A stretch of DNA of 64,000 nucleotides, taken from assembly GCF_000421645.1 (NCBI RefSeq), contig NZ_ATXK01000002.1:496001-560000 (forward strand), written 5' to 3'. The notes under the pieces are model-generated. The model was not told where the DNA came from. It made no database searches and saw only the letters and a list, made by a program, of their open reading frames with translations. Shown here piece by piece: positions 28,076 to 36,627 of this stretch. The stretch comes from Aurantimonas coralicida DSM 14790. GTDB taxonomy: Bacteria; Pseudomonadota; Alphaproteobacteria; Rhizobiales; Rhizobiaceae. Position numbers and translations under genes: made by a program. Position 1 is the first letter of the stretch, and each line of letters opens with the position of its first letter.

Positions 28076-28199
28076 GGGAGCACGCTTCGTCTGGGGTGCG
28101 GGAACCTGTCGCTAGGCCAGGGCACGGGCGCAATGCAAACGAATTCTCGCGGATCTCTGCGCGTTCGGCAGGGCGGGGGAAAATGCGGACCCCAGACGC

Positions 28200-28330
28200 G
28201 AAAAAAGGCAGCGAGGGGGAGCTGCCTTTTTCCGTCTGCTTCTTTGCGATCGAGGGGGATGATCGCTTGGGGGTGCTTGAAGAATGCGGGACCTCGGAAA
28301 GGGTTCCGAAAAAATTTCGCGGTCGGACGA
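28200..28330 (-). ncRNA. Candidate small RNA with repeated C5 loops
   Basis: Read on the minus strand, the segment has a run ACCCCCA (about 28272), a hairpin GCGATC/GATCGC (28266-28246) whose loop is AUCCCCCUC, and a final hairpin GGCAGC/GCUGCC (28226-28207) whose loop is UCCCCCUC, followed by six Ts (28206-28201). Repeated pyrimidine loops plus an intrinsic terminator resemble small RNAs that contact Shine-Dalgarno sequences. The 5' end is a guess and no promoter was identified. On the other strand the same loops read GAGGGGGA, which could instead suit a GGA-binding protein. Either strand or both may be transcribed. Confidence 0.35.
28201..28231. terminator. Two-way intrinsic terminator without a gene upstream
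   Basis: AAAAAAGGCAGC at 28201-28212 and GCTGCCTTTTT at 28221-28231 form a stem with loop GAGGGGGA. The T-run is TTTTT on the plus strand and TTTTTT on the minus strand, so it is a textbook terminator in both directions, yet it lies between two divergently transcribed genes. Confidence 0.75.
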
Positions 28331-28435
28331 TTTTTTTGCCGCTAGGCGGAACCGGCCCGCTAAGTGACGCTCGGACCTTGCGAATCGGGCTAGAACCTTT
28401 TCCAACCGATATATCTTCCCACATGAGCGGGACGC

Positions 28436-31400
28436 ATGACCGACCATCGCCCCGCCCGAGAAAGCATCCGTTTCGACGGATCCAATGTCACCGCTGTTCT
28501 CGGCCCGACCAATACCGGCAAGACCTATCTCGCCATCGAGCGCATGGTCGCCCATTCCTCGGGGACCATCGGCCTGCCGCTGCGCCTCTTGGCGCGCGAG
28601 GTCTACCAGAAGGTCTGCGACCGCGTCGGGGTGGGCGCCGTCGCGCTGATCACCGGCGAGGAAAAGATCAAGCCGCCCAATGCGCGCTATTCGGTCTGTA
28701 CCGTCGAGGCGATGCCGCGCACCCCGAACACCGCCTTCGTCGCCATCGACGAGGTGCAGCTCGCCAGCGACCTGGAGCGCGGTCACGTCTTCACCGACCG
28801 CATCCTGCATGCCCGCGGTCGCGAGGAAACGCTGCTGCTCGGCTCGTCGACCATGCAGGGCGTGCTGCAGCGGCTGCTCAGCGGTTCCCATGCGACGACG
28901 CGGCCGCGCCTGTCGAACCTCGTCTATGCCGGGTCCAAGAAGATCACCCGCCTGCCGCGGCGCACCGCCATCGTCGCCTTCTCGGCCGACGAGGTCTATG
29001 CGATCGCCGAGCTGATCCGCCGCCAGCGGGGCGGAGCGGCCGTCGTTCTCGGCGCGCTGTCGCCGCGCACCCGCAACGCCCAGGTGGAACTCTACCAGTC
29101 CGGCGACGTCGATTTCTTGATCGCCACCGATGCCATCGGCATGGGCCTCAATCTCGACGTGGATCACGTCGCCTTCGCCCAGGACTGGAAATTCGACGGT
29201 TTCCAGTACCGCCAACTGACGCCATCCGAATTCGGCCAGATTGCCGGCCGCGCCGGGCGGCATCTGCGCGACGGCACGTTCGGTGTCACCGGCAAGGTCG
29301 ATCCGCTGGCCCCGGAACTCGCCGAAGCGCTGGAAGCGCATTCCTTCGCGCCGGTGAAGGTGCTGCAATGGCGCTCGCGCGCCTTCGACTTCGCTTCGAT
29401 CGACGCGCTGAAGGAGAGCCTGGAGGCGCCGCCGCCGAGCGACGCCCTGGCCCGCGCGCTGCCGGCCGTCGATCAGCGGGCGCTGGAATTCCTGTCGCGC
29501 GACCCGGCCGTCAAGGATCGCGCCACCAGCCCGGCAGCGGTCGAATTGTTGTGGGAAGCCTGCAAGCTGCCGGACTATCGACGCATCGCGCCGGCCCAGC
29601 ATGCGGAGATCATCGCCACCATCTATGCCGACCTCGCGTCGGACGGCCACGTCGCCGAAGACTACATGGCCAGCCAGGTCCGGCGTGCCGACCGCACCGA
29701 GGGCGACATCGATACGCTGTCCCAGCGGATCGCGGAAATCCGCACCTGGACCTATATCTCACACCGTCCGGACTGGCTGGCCGATCCGACACACTGGCAG
29801 GAAAAGACTCGCGAGATCGAGGACCGTCTTTCCGACGCTCTTCACGACAGGTTGACGAAACGCTTCGTAGACCGCAGGACAAGCGTCTTGATGAGGCGGC
29901 TGAGAGAGAACGCGTTCATGGAAGCTGAGATCGGCGGCGACGGCACGGTAGTGGTCGAGGGCCACCCGGTAGGCGAGCTGCAGGGGTTCAGGTTCACGCC
30001 CGACGGCAAGGCCGAGGGGCCGGATGGCCGTGCGGTGCGTGCCGCCGCCCAGAAGGCGTTGGCCGGCGAGTTCGAGAAGCGGGCGGAACGCTTCGCCAAT
30101 TCACCCAATGGCGACATCGCGCTGGGCTCGGACGGGCTCGTGCGCTGGCTCGGTGCGCCGGTGGCGGTGCTGTCGGCCGGCGACGATCCGCTGAAGCCGA
30201 AGACCGTGCTGCTCGCCGACGAGCAGCTGACCGGCGTGGCGCGCGACAAGGTCGCGGCGCGGGCCGAGCGTTCGGTCACCTACCAGATCACCACGGTCCT
30301 CAAGCCGCTGCTCGATCTGCAGGCCTCCGAAGGTCTGGAGGGCGTCGCCAAGGGGCTCGCCTACCGGCTCTACGAGAATTACGGCCTGATCCAGCGCCGC
30401 GAGATCTCCGAGGACGTGCGGTCGCTCGACCAGGAATCGCGCGCGGCCCTGCGCCGCTGCGGTGTCCGCTTCGGCGCCTACCACATCTTCGTTCCGGCGC
30501 TGATCAAGCCCGCGCCGGCGGCCCTTCTGACGCTGCTCTGGGCCATCCACAACGATGGCCGCGACAAGCCGGGCTATGGCGAGGTCACCCATCTTCTGGC
30601 GACCGGTCGCACCTCGGCAGTGGCCGATGCCTCCTTCGATCCGGTGTTCTGGGGACTGGCCGGCTACCGGCTGCTCGGTCGCCGGGCCGTGCGCGTCGAC
30701 ATTCTCGAGCGCCTCGCCGACCTGATCCGCCCGGCGCTCGGCTGGAAGCCGGGCACCGGCAAGCGGCCGGAAGGCGCCTATGACGGGTCGCAGTTCCTCG
30801 TCACGCCAGGGATGATGTCGATTCTCGGCGCGACCTCGGAAGACATGGAAGAGGTTCTCAAGGGCCTCGGCTATCGCGGCGAGCCGGTCGAGCAGACCAA
30901 GGTCGAGGCCGAACTCGCACGGCTGGACGAAGCGAGCCGCGCCGCCGAAGAGGCATCGCGCGCCGAAGCGGCCAGGAAGGCCGCCGAGGCGGCTGCGACT
31001 TCGGATGCACCACAGCCGGCAGTGGAAGCTGCGGACGAGGCCAGCACCGCGACGGACACGGTCGATACTGCCGCCGCCGAGTCACCAGTTGTCGAGACGC
31101 CGACCGAAACCGCAGATGCAGGCGAGACTGCCGAGGCATCCGACACGCCGGTCGCACCGGTCGAAGCCACGGAAACCGGTGGCCTGGCCGAAGCCGGGAA
31201 GGCCGCTGCGGCCGCCCTTGGCGAAGCCACCGACGGCGAAGCGGCTGCAACGCCGGCCGAAACCGCCGAGGCGTCCACCACTGATACACCGGCGGCGGAA
31301 ACGACCGAAGCCGTGGCCGCTGATGCAGCCGCCGGCGAGGGCGGCGAGACCGCTGAACCCGAGGCGCCCAAGCTCGTGCAGGTCTGGCGCCCGCAGCGCG

Positions 31401-31711
31401 GCGCCGGCCGTGGCGGTGCCCGTCATGGCCAGGGCCAGCGTGGTCGCGGCCGTGGCCCGCAGGGTGCCGGAGAGGGCGAGGAGCGCGCGCCGCGCTTCGG
31501 CAAGGGTGCCCCGCGCGGCAAGGGCCGTGATGGCGGCGACCGCGCTGACAAGGGCGAGGGCAAGGGCCGGGGTGATCGCCCCGAGCGTGGCCGGCGCTTC
31601 GACAAGCCGCAGGGGGGCAAGCCGCCCGTGCAGCCGGCACGCCCGCAGCGCATCGATCCCGATTCGCCCTTCGCCAAACTCGCTGCGCTGAAGGACAAGC
31701 TTGGCAAGTAA
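28436..31711 (+). CDS. SUV3-like superfamily 2 helicase with disordered C-terminus
   Basis: Predicted RNA helicase of 1091 residues related to mitochondrial SUV3. Walker A GPTNTGKT is at 23-30, the DExx box is DEVQ near 105, and motif VI-like GQIAGRAGR is near 265. The ordered part ends near 820 (LGYRGEPVEQTKVEAELARLDEA). Then comes about 170 residues of Ala/Glu/Thr/Pro low complexity, a Gly/Arg-rich basic tail (RGGARHGQGQRGRGRG near 1000, typical RNA-binding RGG type) and a conserved last block DPDSPFAKLAALKDKLGK. It starts at ATG 28436. The S4 protein gene follows directly, which suggests joint action on RNA. Exact role in alphaproteobacteria is not established. Confidence 0.88.
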   Translation: MTDHRPARESIRFDGSNVTAVLGPTNTGKTYLAIERMVAHSSGTIGLPLRLLAREVYQKVCDRVGVGAVALITGEEKIKPPNARYSVCTVEAMPRTPNTAFVAIDEVQLASDLERGHVFTDRILHARGREETLLLGSSTMQGVLQRLLSGSHATTRPRLSNLVYAGSKKITRLPRRTAIVAFSADEVYAIAELIRRQRGGAAVVLGALSPRTRNAQVELYQSGDVDFLIATDAIGMGLNLDVDHVAFAQDWKFDGFQYRQLTPSEFGQIAGRAGRHLRDGTFGVTGKVDPLAPELAEALEAHSFAPVKVLQWRSRAFDFASIDALKESLEAPPPSDALARALPAVDQRALEFLSRDPAVKDRATSPAAVELLWEACKLPDYRRIAPAQHAEIIATIYADLASDGHVAEDYMASQVRRADRTEGDIDTLSQRIAEIRTWTYISHRPDWLADPTHWQEKTREIEDRLSDALHDRLTKRFVDRRTSVLMRRLRENAFMEAEIGGDGTVVVEGHPVGELQGFRFTPDGKAEGPDGRAVRAAAQKALAGEFEKRAERFANSPNGDIALGSDGLVRWLGAPVAVLSAGDDPLKPKTVLLADEQLTGVARDKVAARAERSVTYQITTVLKPLLDLQASEGLEGVAKGLAYRLYENYGLIQRREISEDVRSLDQESRAALRRCGVRFGAYHIFVPALIKPAPAALLTLLWAIHNDGRDKPGYGEVTHLLATGRTSAVADASFDPVFWGLAGYRLLGRRAVRVDILERLADLIRPALGWKPGTGKRPEGAYDGSQFLVTPGMMSILGATSEDMEEVLKGLGYRGEPVEQTKVEAELARLDEASRAAEEASRAEAARKAAEAAATSDAPQPAVEAADEASTATDTVDTAAAESPVVETPTETADAGETAEASDTPVAPVEATETGGLAEAGKAAAAALGEATDGEAAATPAETAEASTTDTPAAETTEAVAADAAAGEGGETAEPEAPKLVQVWRPQRGAGRGGARHGQGQRGRGRGPQGAGEGEERAPRFGKGAPRGKGRDGGDRADKGEGKGRGDRPERGRRFDKPQGGKPPVQPARPQRIDPDSPFAKLAALKDKLGK

Positions 31712-31727
31712 GCGCCATGCGGAGCCG

Positions 31728-32132
31728 ATGGCTCCGGCAGCACCCGCGGGGCAGCGCATCGACAAATGGCTGTTCTTCGCGCGGATCGTGAAGTCGCGAA
31801 GCCTTGCCCAGAAGCTGGTCCAGGCCGGCGGCGTTCGCATCAACGGCGACAAGACCGACAACGCTGCGCGGGCCGTGCGCCCGGGCGACACGCTGACGAT
31901 CACACGCCGGGACGATGTCCTCGTCCTGAAGATCGTCGATCCGGGGGAACGGCGCGGACCGGCCAGCGAGGCGGCGACCCTCTACGAGGATCTGTCACCG
32001 ACGCGGGAAGCTATCGCGGAACAGAAGGAAGCGGCCAAGGGCAAGGCCGCACCGGGCTATCAGCCCTCGGCGCGGCCGCCGACTAAGAAGGAGCGCCGCG
32101 CCCATGAGCGCCTGCGCTGGGACAGCGCCTGA
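31728..32132 (+). CDS. S4-domain RNA-binding protein (Hsp15-like)
   Basis: Small RNA-binding protein of 134 residues from ATG 31728. A TTG at 31701, with AAGGA five bases upstream and an 11-base overlap with the helicase gene, is an alternative start adding nine residues. The S4 domain is near 9-70: RIDKWLFFARIVKSRSLAQ, then GGVRINGDK and VRPGDTLTI. The C-terminal half is charged and ends in KKERRAHERLRWD. Relatives include heat-shock protein Hsp15, which binds stalled 50S subunits. The tight link with the SUV3-like helicase suggests a role in RNA or ribosome quality control; this is inference. Confidence 0.85.
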   Translation: MAPAAPAGQRIDKWLFFARIVKSRSLAQKLVQAGGVRINGDKTDNAARAVRPGDTLTITRRDDVLVLKIVDPGERRGPASEAATLYEDLSPTREAIAEQKEAAKGKAAPGYQPSARPPTKKERRAHERLRWDSA

Positions 32133-32166
32133 CCGGCGACGTGCATCTTGAACAAGCTGAAAGAGC

Positions 32167-32505
32167 TCAGTCGCCCTGGCCGGGCTCGGCCGAGAAGTAT
32201 TTCTCGAACTTGCCGTCTTCGCCGTCGAACTTTTCCGCATCCGCAGGCGCATCACGCTTGACGGTGATGTTCGGCCATTTCTCGGCGTATTCGGTGTTGA
32301 TCTTCAGCCATTTGTCGAGATTGGGCTCGGTGTCCGGCTTGATCGCCTCGGCGGGGCATTCCGGCTCGCAGACGCCGCAATCGATGCACTCATCCGGATG
32401 GATGACGAGCATGTTGTCGCCTTCGTAGAAGCAGTCGACCGGACAGACCTCGACGCAATCCATGTACTTGCAGCGAATGCAATTGTCGGTCACCAGATAG
32501 GTCAT
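32167..32505 (-). CDS. fdxA: Seven-iron ferredoxin
   Basis: Cytosolic electron carrier of 112 residues binding one [3Fe-4S] and one [4Fe-4S] cluster. Cysteines at 9, 12, 17, 21 and 25 ([17 protein letters not shown]) and at 40, 43, 46 and 50 ([11 protein letters not shown]) match the FdxA pattern. A C-terminal extension of about 55 acidic residues is typical of the alphaproteobacterial form. ATG 32505 gives the standard start [10 protein letters not shown]. It converges with the S4 gene, leaving 34 bases. In related genomes, from memory, fdxA usually runs in the same direction as the helicase and S4 genes and is followed by carD; here it is inverted and carD is 17 kb away. Confidence 0.95.
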   Translation of the reverse strand: MTYLVTDNCIRCKYMDCVEVCPVDCFYEGDNMLVIHPDECIDCGVCEPECPAEAIKPDTEPNLDKWLKINTEYAEKWPNITVKRDAPADAEKFDGEDGKFEKYFSAEPGQGD

Positions 32506-32914
32506 GTCTGATCCTTGGCCTGTTCGGGCCCGTACGAAGGGCCCCGTCATTCGTGCGAGCAGCAACGGCGATCGCCGGCGTGTCTCGCCTGTCGTGGCGA
32601 CGTAACCCCTCTCTTGAAGACAGACAAGAGCAAAGCATGTCGTGCCACCGCGGCAATCCGGGAATGGTTTTCCATCAAGGCGGATGGGTTGCCGATGAGT
32701 TGGAGATCAAGCGACGTTGCGCCAGCACGCGTGGCCCTGCGGCATCTGTTCGTTGGGTTTGCCGGCCGCCGGAACGACCATGCTCTGCAAGCCGGCCCCG
32801 CGCGAAGGACGATCCCGGTGGGCGTATCGGGACGCAAAATTACGCCTCGCCCTGTGACCGCCCCGGACGCTATGTCACAAGAGAGTGACGAGTAGGACGA
32901 CCGAGGACGGATCC
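32506..32914. other. Divergent intergenic region fdxA/cysG
   Basis: The 409 bases between fdxA and cysG hold no frame that looks coding; the open frames have shadow-like composition. The only structure I see is the palindrome GTCAC-N6-GTGAC at 32874-32889, 26 bases before the cysG start, which could be a regulator site or part of the leader. No terminator or riboswitch is recognisable. Confidence 0.4.
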
Positions 32915-34438
32915 ATGGCCGAGCGCCCGATTCTGGTGAGCGACGACAGCCTCGACGAGGCCGATGCCAATGGCGCGCGGCAGCGCTCGCAGCGCATGGG
33001 GCCGCTGGCGAGCCTGCCGGTGTTCTTCGATCTGGCGGGCAAGCGCGTCGTCATGGCCGGCGGTGGGCCGGGGGCGGCTTGGAAGGCCGAGCTTCTGGCC
33101 TCGGCGGGCGCCCATGTCGATCTCTATGTCCCGGCCGACGGGATCGATGGCGAGATGGCCGAGCTTCTCGCCGTGCCGCCGGAATCCGGCGTCATCGTTC
33201 ATCACGACCGGCCCTGGGCGACCGATGTCTTCGCCGGGGCGGCGATCGCCGTCGGCGATACAGAGAGCCTCGCCGAGGGCCAGGCTTTCGCCTGCGCGGC
33301 GCGGGCAGCCGGCGTGCCGGTCAACGTCGTCGACAAGCCGTCCTATTGCGATTTCCGCTTCGGCACGATCGTCAATCGCTCGCCGGTGGTCATCGGCATT
33401 TCCACCGACGGCGCCGCCCCGATCCTCGGCCAGGCGATCCGCCGCCGCATCGAGACCCTGCTGCCGCCGGCGCTCAGCCAGTGGGCGGCCCTGGCCGCCA
33501 GAGTCCGCGGCGCGGTGATGGAGCGGCTGGCGCCGGGCCCGCTGCGCCGTGCCTTCTGGGAACGCTTCGCCGACAGCGCCTTCACCACGAAGCTGCCGGA
33601 TGCCGCGGCCGAGGCAGCGGCCGGCGGCTTCATCGACGATCTGGCGCGCTCGCCCCAGGCCGGCGGCCGCGTGACCCTGGTCGGGGCGGGGCCCGGCGAA
33701 GCCGAACTCCTGACCCTAAAGGCGGTGCGCGCTTTGCAGGCGGCCGACGTGATCCTGTTCGACGACCTCGTCTCCGACGAGATCCTCGAGCTCGCCCGCC
33801 GCGAGGCCCGGCGCATGCTGGTCGGCAAGCGCGCCGCCCGCGACAGTTGCCGACAGGAAGACATCAACGCCATGATGGTCAGCTTCGCCAAGGCGGGCAA
33901 GCACGTGGTGCGGCTGAAATCCGGCGACGTATCGGTGTTCGGCCGGGCCGGCGAGGAACTGGACGAGCTGGCGCGCGAAAACATTCCGGTCGCCATCGTG
34001 CCGGGCATCACCGCCGCCTCGGCGCTGGCGGCGAGCTTCGGCGTGTCGCTGACCCATCGCGACCGGGCCCAGCAGCTGCGCTTCGTCACCGGTCATTCCA
34101 AGAAGGGCGGCCTGCCGGACGACCTCGACTGGCATGCGCTGGCCGACGATCACGCCACCACCGTCTTCTACATGGGCGGCCGGATGGCGGCGAAGATCGC
34201 CGAACGCCTGATCCATCACGGCCTGCCGGCCGCGACCCCGGTCGCCGTCGCCGCCAATCTGTCGCGCGACGACGAGACCCGCGCCGCCGGCACCCTCGCC
34301 GACCTCGGCGCCATCGTCGCCCGGATCGGCGTCGACCGTCCGATCCTGATCGGTGTCGGCCGGGTCTTCACCGAGCATGCCCGTGCCGCCTCCGCCGATC
34401 CGTTCATGGTCGATGCCGGACGGACGGCCGTCGGCTGA
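32915..34438 (+). CDS. cysG: Siroheme synthase (CysG)
   Basis: Fused enzyme of 507 residues that makes siroheme from uroporphyrinogen III. The N-terminal precorrin-2 dehydrogenase/ferrochelatase half (about 25-230) begins FFDLAGKRVVMAGGG. The C-terminal SUMT methyltransferase half (about 245-500) has VTLVGAGPGEAELLTLKA, then LKSGDVSVFGRAGEE, PGITAASA and the T.FYMGG segment. I choose ATG 32915, after GAGGACGG, over an upstream in-frame GTG. Siroheme serves assimilatory sulfite and nitrite reductases; neither is in the window, whereas many rhizobia carry cysI/cysH next to cysG. It converges with the lrp gene (36 bases). Confidence 0.95.
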   Translation: MAERPILVSDDSLDEADANGARQRSQRMGPLASLPVFFDLAGKRVVMAGGGPGAAWKAELLASAGAHVDLYVPADGIDGEMAELLAVPPESGVIVHHDRPWATDVFAGAAIAVGDTESLAEGQAFACAARAAGVPVNVVDKPSYCDFRFGTIVNRSPVVIGISTDGAAPILGQAIRRRIETLLPPALSQWAALAARVRGAVMERLAPGPLRRAFWERFADSAFTTKLPDAAAEAAAGGFIDDLARSPQAGGRVTLVGAGPGEAELLTLKAVRALQAADVILFDDLVSDEILELARREARRMLVGKRAARDSCRQEDINAMMVSFAKAGKHVVRLKSGDVSVFGRAGEELDELARENIPVAIVPGITAASALAASFGVSLTHRDRAQQLRFVTGHSKKGGLPDDLDWHALADDHATTVFYMGGRMAAKIAERLIHHGLPAATPVAVAANLSRDDETRAAGTLADLGAIVARIGVDRPILIGVGRVFTEHARAASADPFMVDAGRTAVG

Positions 34439-34474
34439 GCCGGCGACAGACCGTTCGGCCGGCACGGCGCGCTG

Positions 34475-34948
34475 TCACAGGTTCGGATCGATGCCGACCG
34501 TGGTTCGGTCCAGCACTTCGCGCAGGGCGAAGGACGAATTGATCCGCACGACATGCGGAAACGACGACAGATAGGTCTTGTGGATGCGCTCGTAGTCTTC
34601 GAGATCGCGGGCCGCGACCCGCAGGAGATAGTCGTACTCCCCCGACATCAGGAGGCAGACCAGGACGTTCGGGCAGCCCTTTGCCGCGGCCTCGAACTCG
34701 GCGAGTTGCCGCTCGGTCTGACCGGACAGGCCGATATTGACGATCACCGTGATGGTGTGACCGAGCGTCCGGTTGGACAGCTTGGCATGATAGCCGCGGA
34801 TCGCACCGCTTGCCTCCAGCCGGTCGAGCCGCCGTGAGCAGGCCGAAGCAGACAGACCCACCCGCTCGGCCAGCGCCGCGTTCGACAGCCGGCCCTCCCT
34901 TTGCAGGGTGCGCATGATCTGCAGATCGAAGCGGTCGATCGTCTCCAT
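34475..34948 (-). CDS. Lrp/AsnC-family regulator, probable ald regulator
   Basis: Transcription factor of 157 residues. The N-terminal helix-turn-helix (about 5-50) has DLQIMRTLQREGRLSNAALAERVG and SASACSRRLDRLE in two blocks; the C-terminal RAM ligand-binding domain (about 70-150) has VLVCLLMSGEYDYLLRV. From ATG 34948 the length is standard. It is divergent from ald across 132 bases containing the palindrome TTGCGCAA (34959-34966) and a second AAACGCAAG. In rhizobia, Lrp-type proteins such as AldR control alanine dehydrogenase from exactly this position, so the same role is likely here. Confidence 0.9.
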   Translation of the reverse strand: METIDRFDLQIMRTLQREGRLSNAALAERVGLSASACSRRLDRLEASGAIRGYHAKLSNRTLGHTITVIVNIGLSGQTERQLAEFEAAAKGCPNVLVCLLMSGEYDYLLRVAARDLEDYERIHKTYLSSFPHVVRINSSFALREVLDRTTVGIDPNL

Positions 34949-34958
34949 CCGCAGAAGT

Positions 34959-34966
34959 TTGCGCAA
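34959..34966. promoter_or_regulatory. Possible Lrp-type operator between lrp and ald
   Basis: TTGCGCAA is a perfect palindrome ten bases upstream of the lrp start in the 132-base divergent region. A related AAACGCAAG follows about 15 bases later. Position fits autoregulation and control of ald, but the assignment rests only on symmetry and context. Confidence 0.3.
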
Positions 34967-35080
34967 GACGGCACCCAAACGCAAGAAAACATCGATCCTC
35001 GCGGTTCTGGCAGGCGAAAACGCGGGGACATTGCGCCGGAACCACGTTTCAATCCAGATGCCCACAGATGGAGGAAACGG

Positions 35081-36196
35081 ATGCGCGTCGGCTGCCCGAA
35101 GGAGATCAAGAACAACGAATACCGCGTCGGCCTGACGCCGTCGGCGACGCGCGAATATGTCGGTCACGGTCACCACGTGATCATCGAGACCGGCGCCGGT
35201 GCCGGCATCGACGCCAGCGACGCCGATTACGAGGCGGCGGGCGCCACCATCGCGGCGGACGCCGCGGAGGTCTTCAAGACGGCCGACATGGTGGTGAAGG
35301 TCAAGGAACCGCAGCCCGCCGAATGGGCGCAGCTGCGCGAGGGTCAGATCCTCTACACCTATCTGCATCTCGCGCCCGATCCGAAACAGACCGAGGGTCT
35401 GATCGCCTCCGGCGTCACCGCCGTCGCCTACGAGACGGTGACCGACGGACGCGGCGGTCTGCCGCTGCTCGCACCGATGTCCGAGGTCGCGGGCCGCCTG
35501 TCGATCCAGGCCGCGGCCCACGCACTGGAAAAGGCCCATGGTGGCCGCGGGGTTCTGCTCGGCGGCGTTCCCGGCGTGGCCTGCGGCAAGGTGGTGATCA
35601 TCGGCGGCGGCGTGGTCGGCAAGGAAGCCGCCAAGATGGCGATCGGCCTCGGCGCGGATGTCACCATCCTCGACCGCTCGATCGCCCGGCTGCGCGAGCT
35701 CGACGATCTCTTCGCTGGCCGGGTGCAGACGCGCTATTCCACCAGTACGGCGATCGAGGAAGAGGTCTTCGCCGCCGACGCGGTCATCGGCGCGGTGCTG
35801 ATCCCCGGCGCCTCGGCGCCAAAGCTGGTGACGCGGGCCATGCTGCCCGGCATGAAGAAGGGCGCGGTGCTGGTGGATGTCGCCATCGACCAGGGCGGCT
35901 GCTTCGAGACATCGCGCGCCACCACCCATGCCGAGCCGACCTTCGAGATCGATGGCGTGGTCCATTATTGCGTTGCCAACATGCCCGGCGCTGTCCCGAT
36001 CACCTCGGCGCACGCCCTCAACAATGCCACGCTCCCCTTCGGGCTGGCCCTGGCGGACAACGGTCTGAAGGCGCTGTCGGACGACCCGCATCTATTGCAC
36101 GGGCTGAATGTCCATCGCGGCCTGATCACCAACCGGGCCGTCGCGCAGTCGCTCGGCCGCGAGATGGTCGACGCCTATGAGGCGCTTGCGGCCTGA
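35081..36196 (+). CDS. ald: Alanine dehydrogenase
   Basis: NAD-dependent enzyme interconverting L-alanine and pyruvate plus ammonia. It has 371 residues, the standard length. It starts at ATG 35081 with a strong GGAGGAA (35070-35076) before it; the in-frame upstream extension is not protein-like. Pyruvate-binding and catalytic residues are recognisable: Arg15 in NEYRVG, Lys75 in KVKEP and His96 in YTYLHLAP. The NAD domain has [13 protein letters not shown] near 170, and AIDQGG near 270 carries the catalytic Asp. It is divergent from its likely Lrp regulator and ends at a strong terminator. Confidence 0.97.
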   Translation: MRVGCPKEIKNNEYRVGLTPSATREYVGHGHHVIIETGAGAGIDASDADYEAAGATIAADAAEVFKTADMVVKVKEPQPAEWAQLREGQILYTYLHLAPDPKQTEGLIASGVTAVAYETVTDGRGGLPLLAPMSEVAGRLSIQAAAHALEKAHGGRGVLLGGVPGVACGKVVIIGGGVVGKEAAKMAIGLGADVTILDRSIARLRELDDLFAGRVQTRYSTSTAIEEEVFAADAVIGAVLIPGASAPKLVTRAMLPGMKKGAVLVDVAIDQGGCFETSRATTHAEPTFEIDGVVHYCVANMPGAVPITSAHALNNATLPFGLALADNGLKALSDDPHLLHGLNVHRGLITNRAVAQSLGREMVDAYEALAA

Positions 36197-36222
36197 CCCG
36201 CGCGTCCGGCGGGCAGACATGA

Positions 36223-36260
36223 AAAGGGGCGGCCGGTCGAACCCGACCGCCGCCCCTTTG
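36223..36260. terminator. Bidirectional terminator between ald and small genes
   Basis: AAAGGGGCGGCCGGTCG (36223-36239) pairs with CGACCGCCGCCCCTTTG (36244-36260) with one bulged base and a four-base loop. AAAA before and TTTG after give short T-runs on both strands. It lies between the convergent ald gene and the 93-residue gene. Confidence 0.75.
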
Positions 36261-36289
36261 CAAACCTTCGGCATCGAATGCCGGCGGCG

Positions 36290-36571
36290 TCAGACCTCGA
36301 CGATGAGGCCGTTCGCCACGAGCTTGGAAATATCCACCTCGCGCAGCTTCTGGGTCCGGCCGAGCTTGCCGCCGAAACCCTTCACTTCCTCGGCCGACAG
36401 CGGCAGCACGAAGCGCTGGCTGACGATCCGCGGCGGTCCGTTGACCTGTGCGAACTCCGTCCATTGCAGGCGTCCGGAATAGGTCCCCACCGGGAGGATC
36501 AGACCGTCGCCGAGATCGACCGGTTCGGTCACCTTGTAGGTCCGGTCTTCATGGGCTGCCCTGGCTGCCAT
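36290..36571 (-). CDS. Hypothetical protein, 93 residues
   Basis: Unrecognised small protein. I choose ATG 36571, which has GAGGA eight bases upstream; a longer frame exists but lacks a ribosome-binding site. The sequence begins MAARAAHEDRTYKVTEPVDLG, is beta-rich in the middle (LILPVGTYSGRLQWTEF), and ends with a charged GFGGKLGRTQKLREVDISK segment and a hydrophobic VANGLIVEV. It has no signal peptide, cysteine or membrane segment. It lies 56 bases downstream of the 55-residue zinc-knuckle gene on the same strand, and the two probably form one transcript. Confidence 0.6.
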   Translation of the reverse strand: MAARAAHEDRTYKVTEPVDLGDGLILPVGTYSGRLQWTEFAQVNGPPRIVSQRFVLPLSAEEVKGFGGKLGRTQKLREVDISKLVANGLIVEV

Positions 36572-36627
36572 CTGTGTCCTCGTTTCTTCAAGAATGGTCG
36601 GGATGCGGTGCATGCCGAGCCGTGTTG

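Larger units (their letters stand above)
28076..28435. other. Divergent intergenic region with structured hairpins
   Basis: The 360 bases between the divergent DMT and helicase genes contain no credible coding frame. They hold a two-way intrinsic terminator (28201-28231), a second hairpin with a similar loop (28246-28266), a short stem CGGAA/TTCCG at about 28294-28308 and A/T-rich runs at 28310-28340. The terminator faces no annotated gene end on either strand, which argues for an unannotated transcript. Confidence 0.6.

Noticed and set aside
28076-28435. 4.5S SRP RNA or 6S RNA in the structured region
   Set aside because: The conserved SRP tetraloop region (GGUCAGG..GGAAGG pattern) is absent, and no 6S-like long duplex with central bubble is seen.
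32515-32895. 126-codon plus-strand frame between fdxA and cysG
   Set aside because: No start signal, mixed composition typical of noncoding DNA, and it overlaps the likely promoters.
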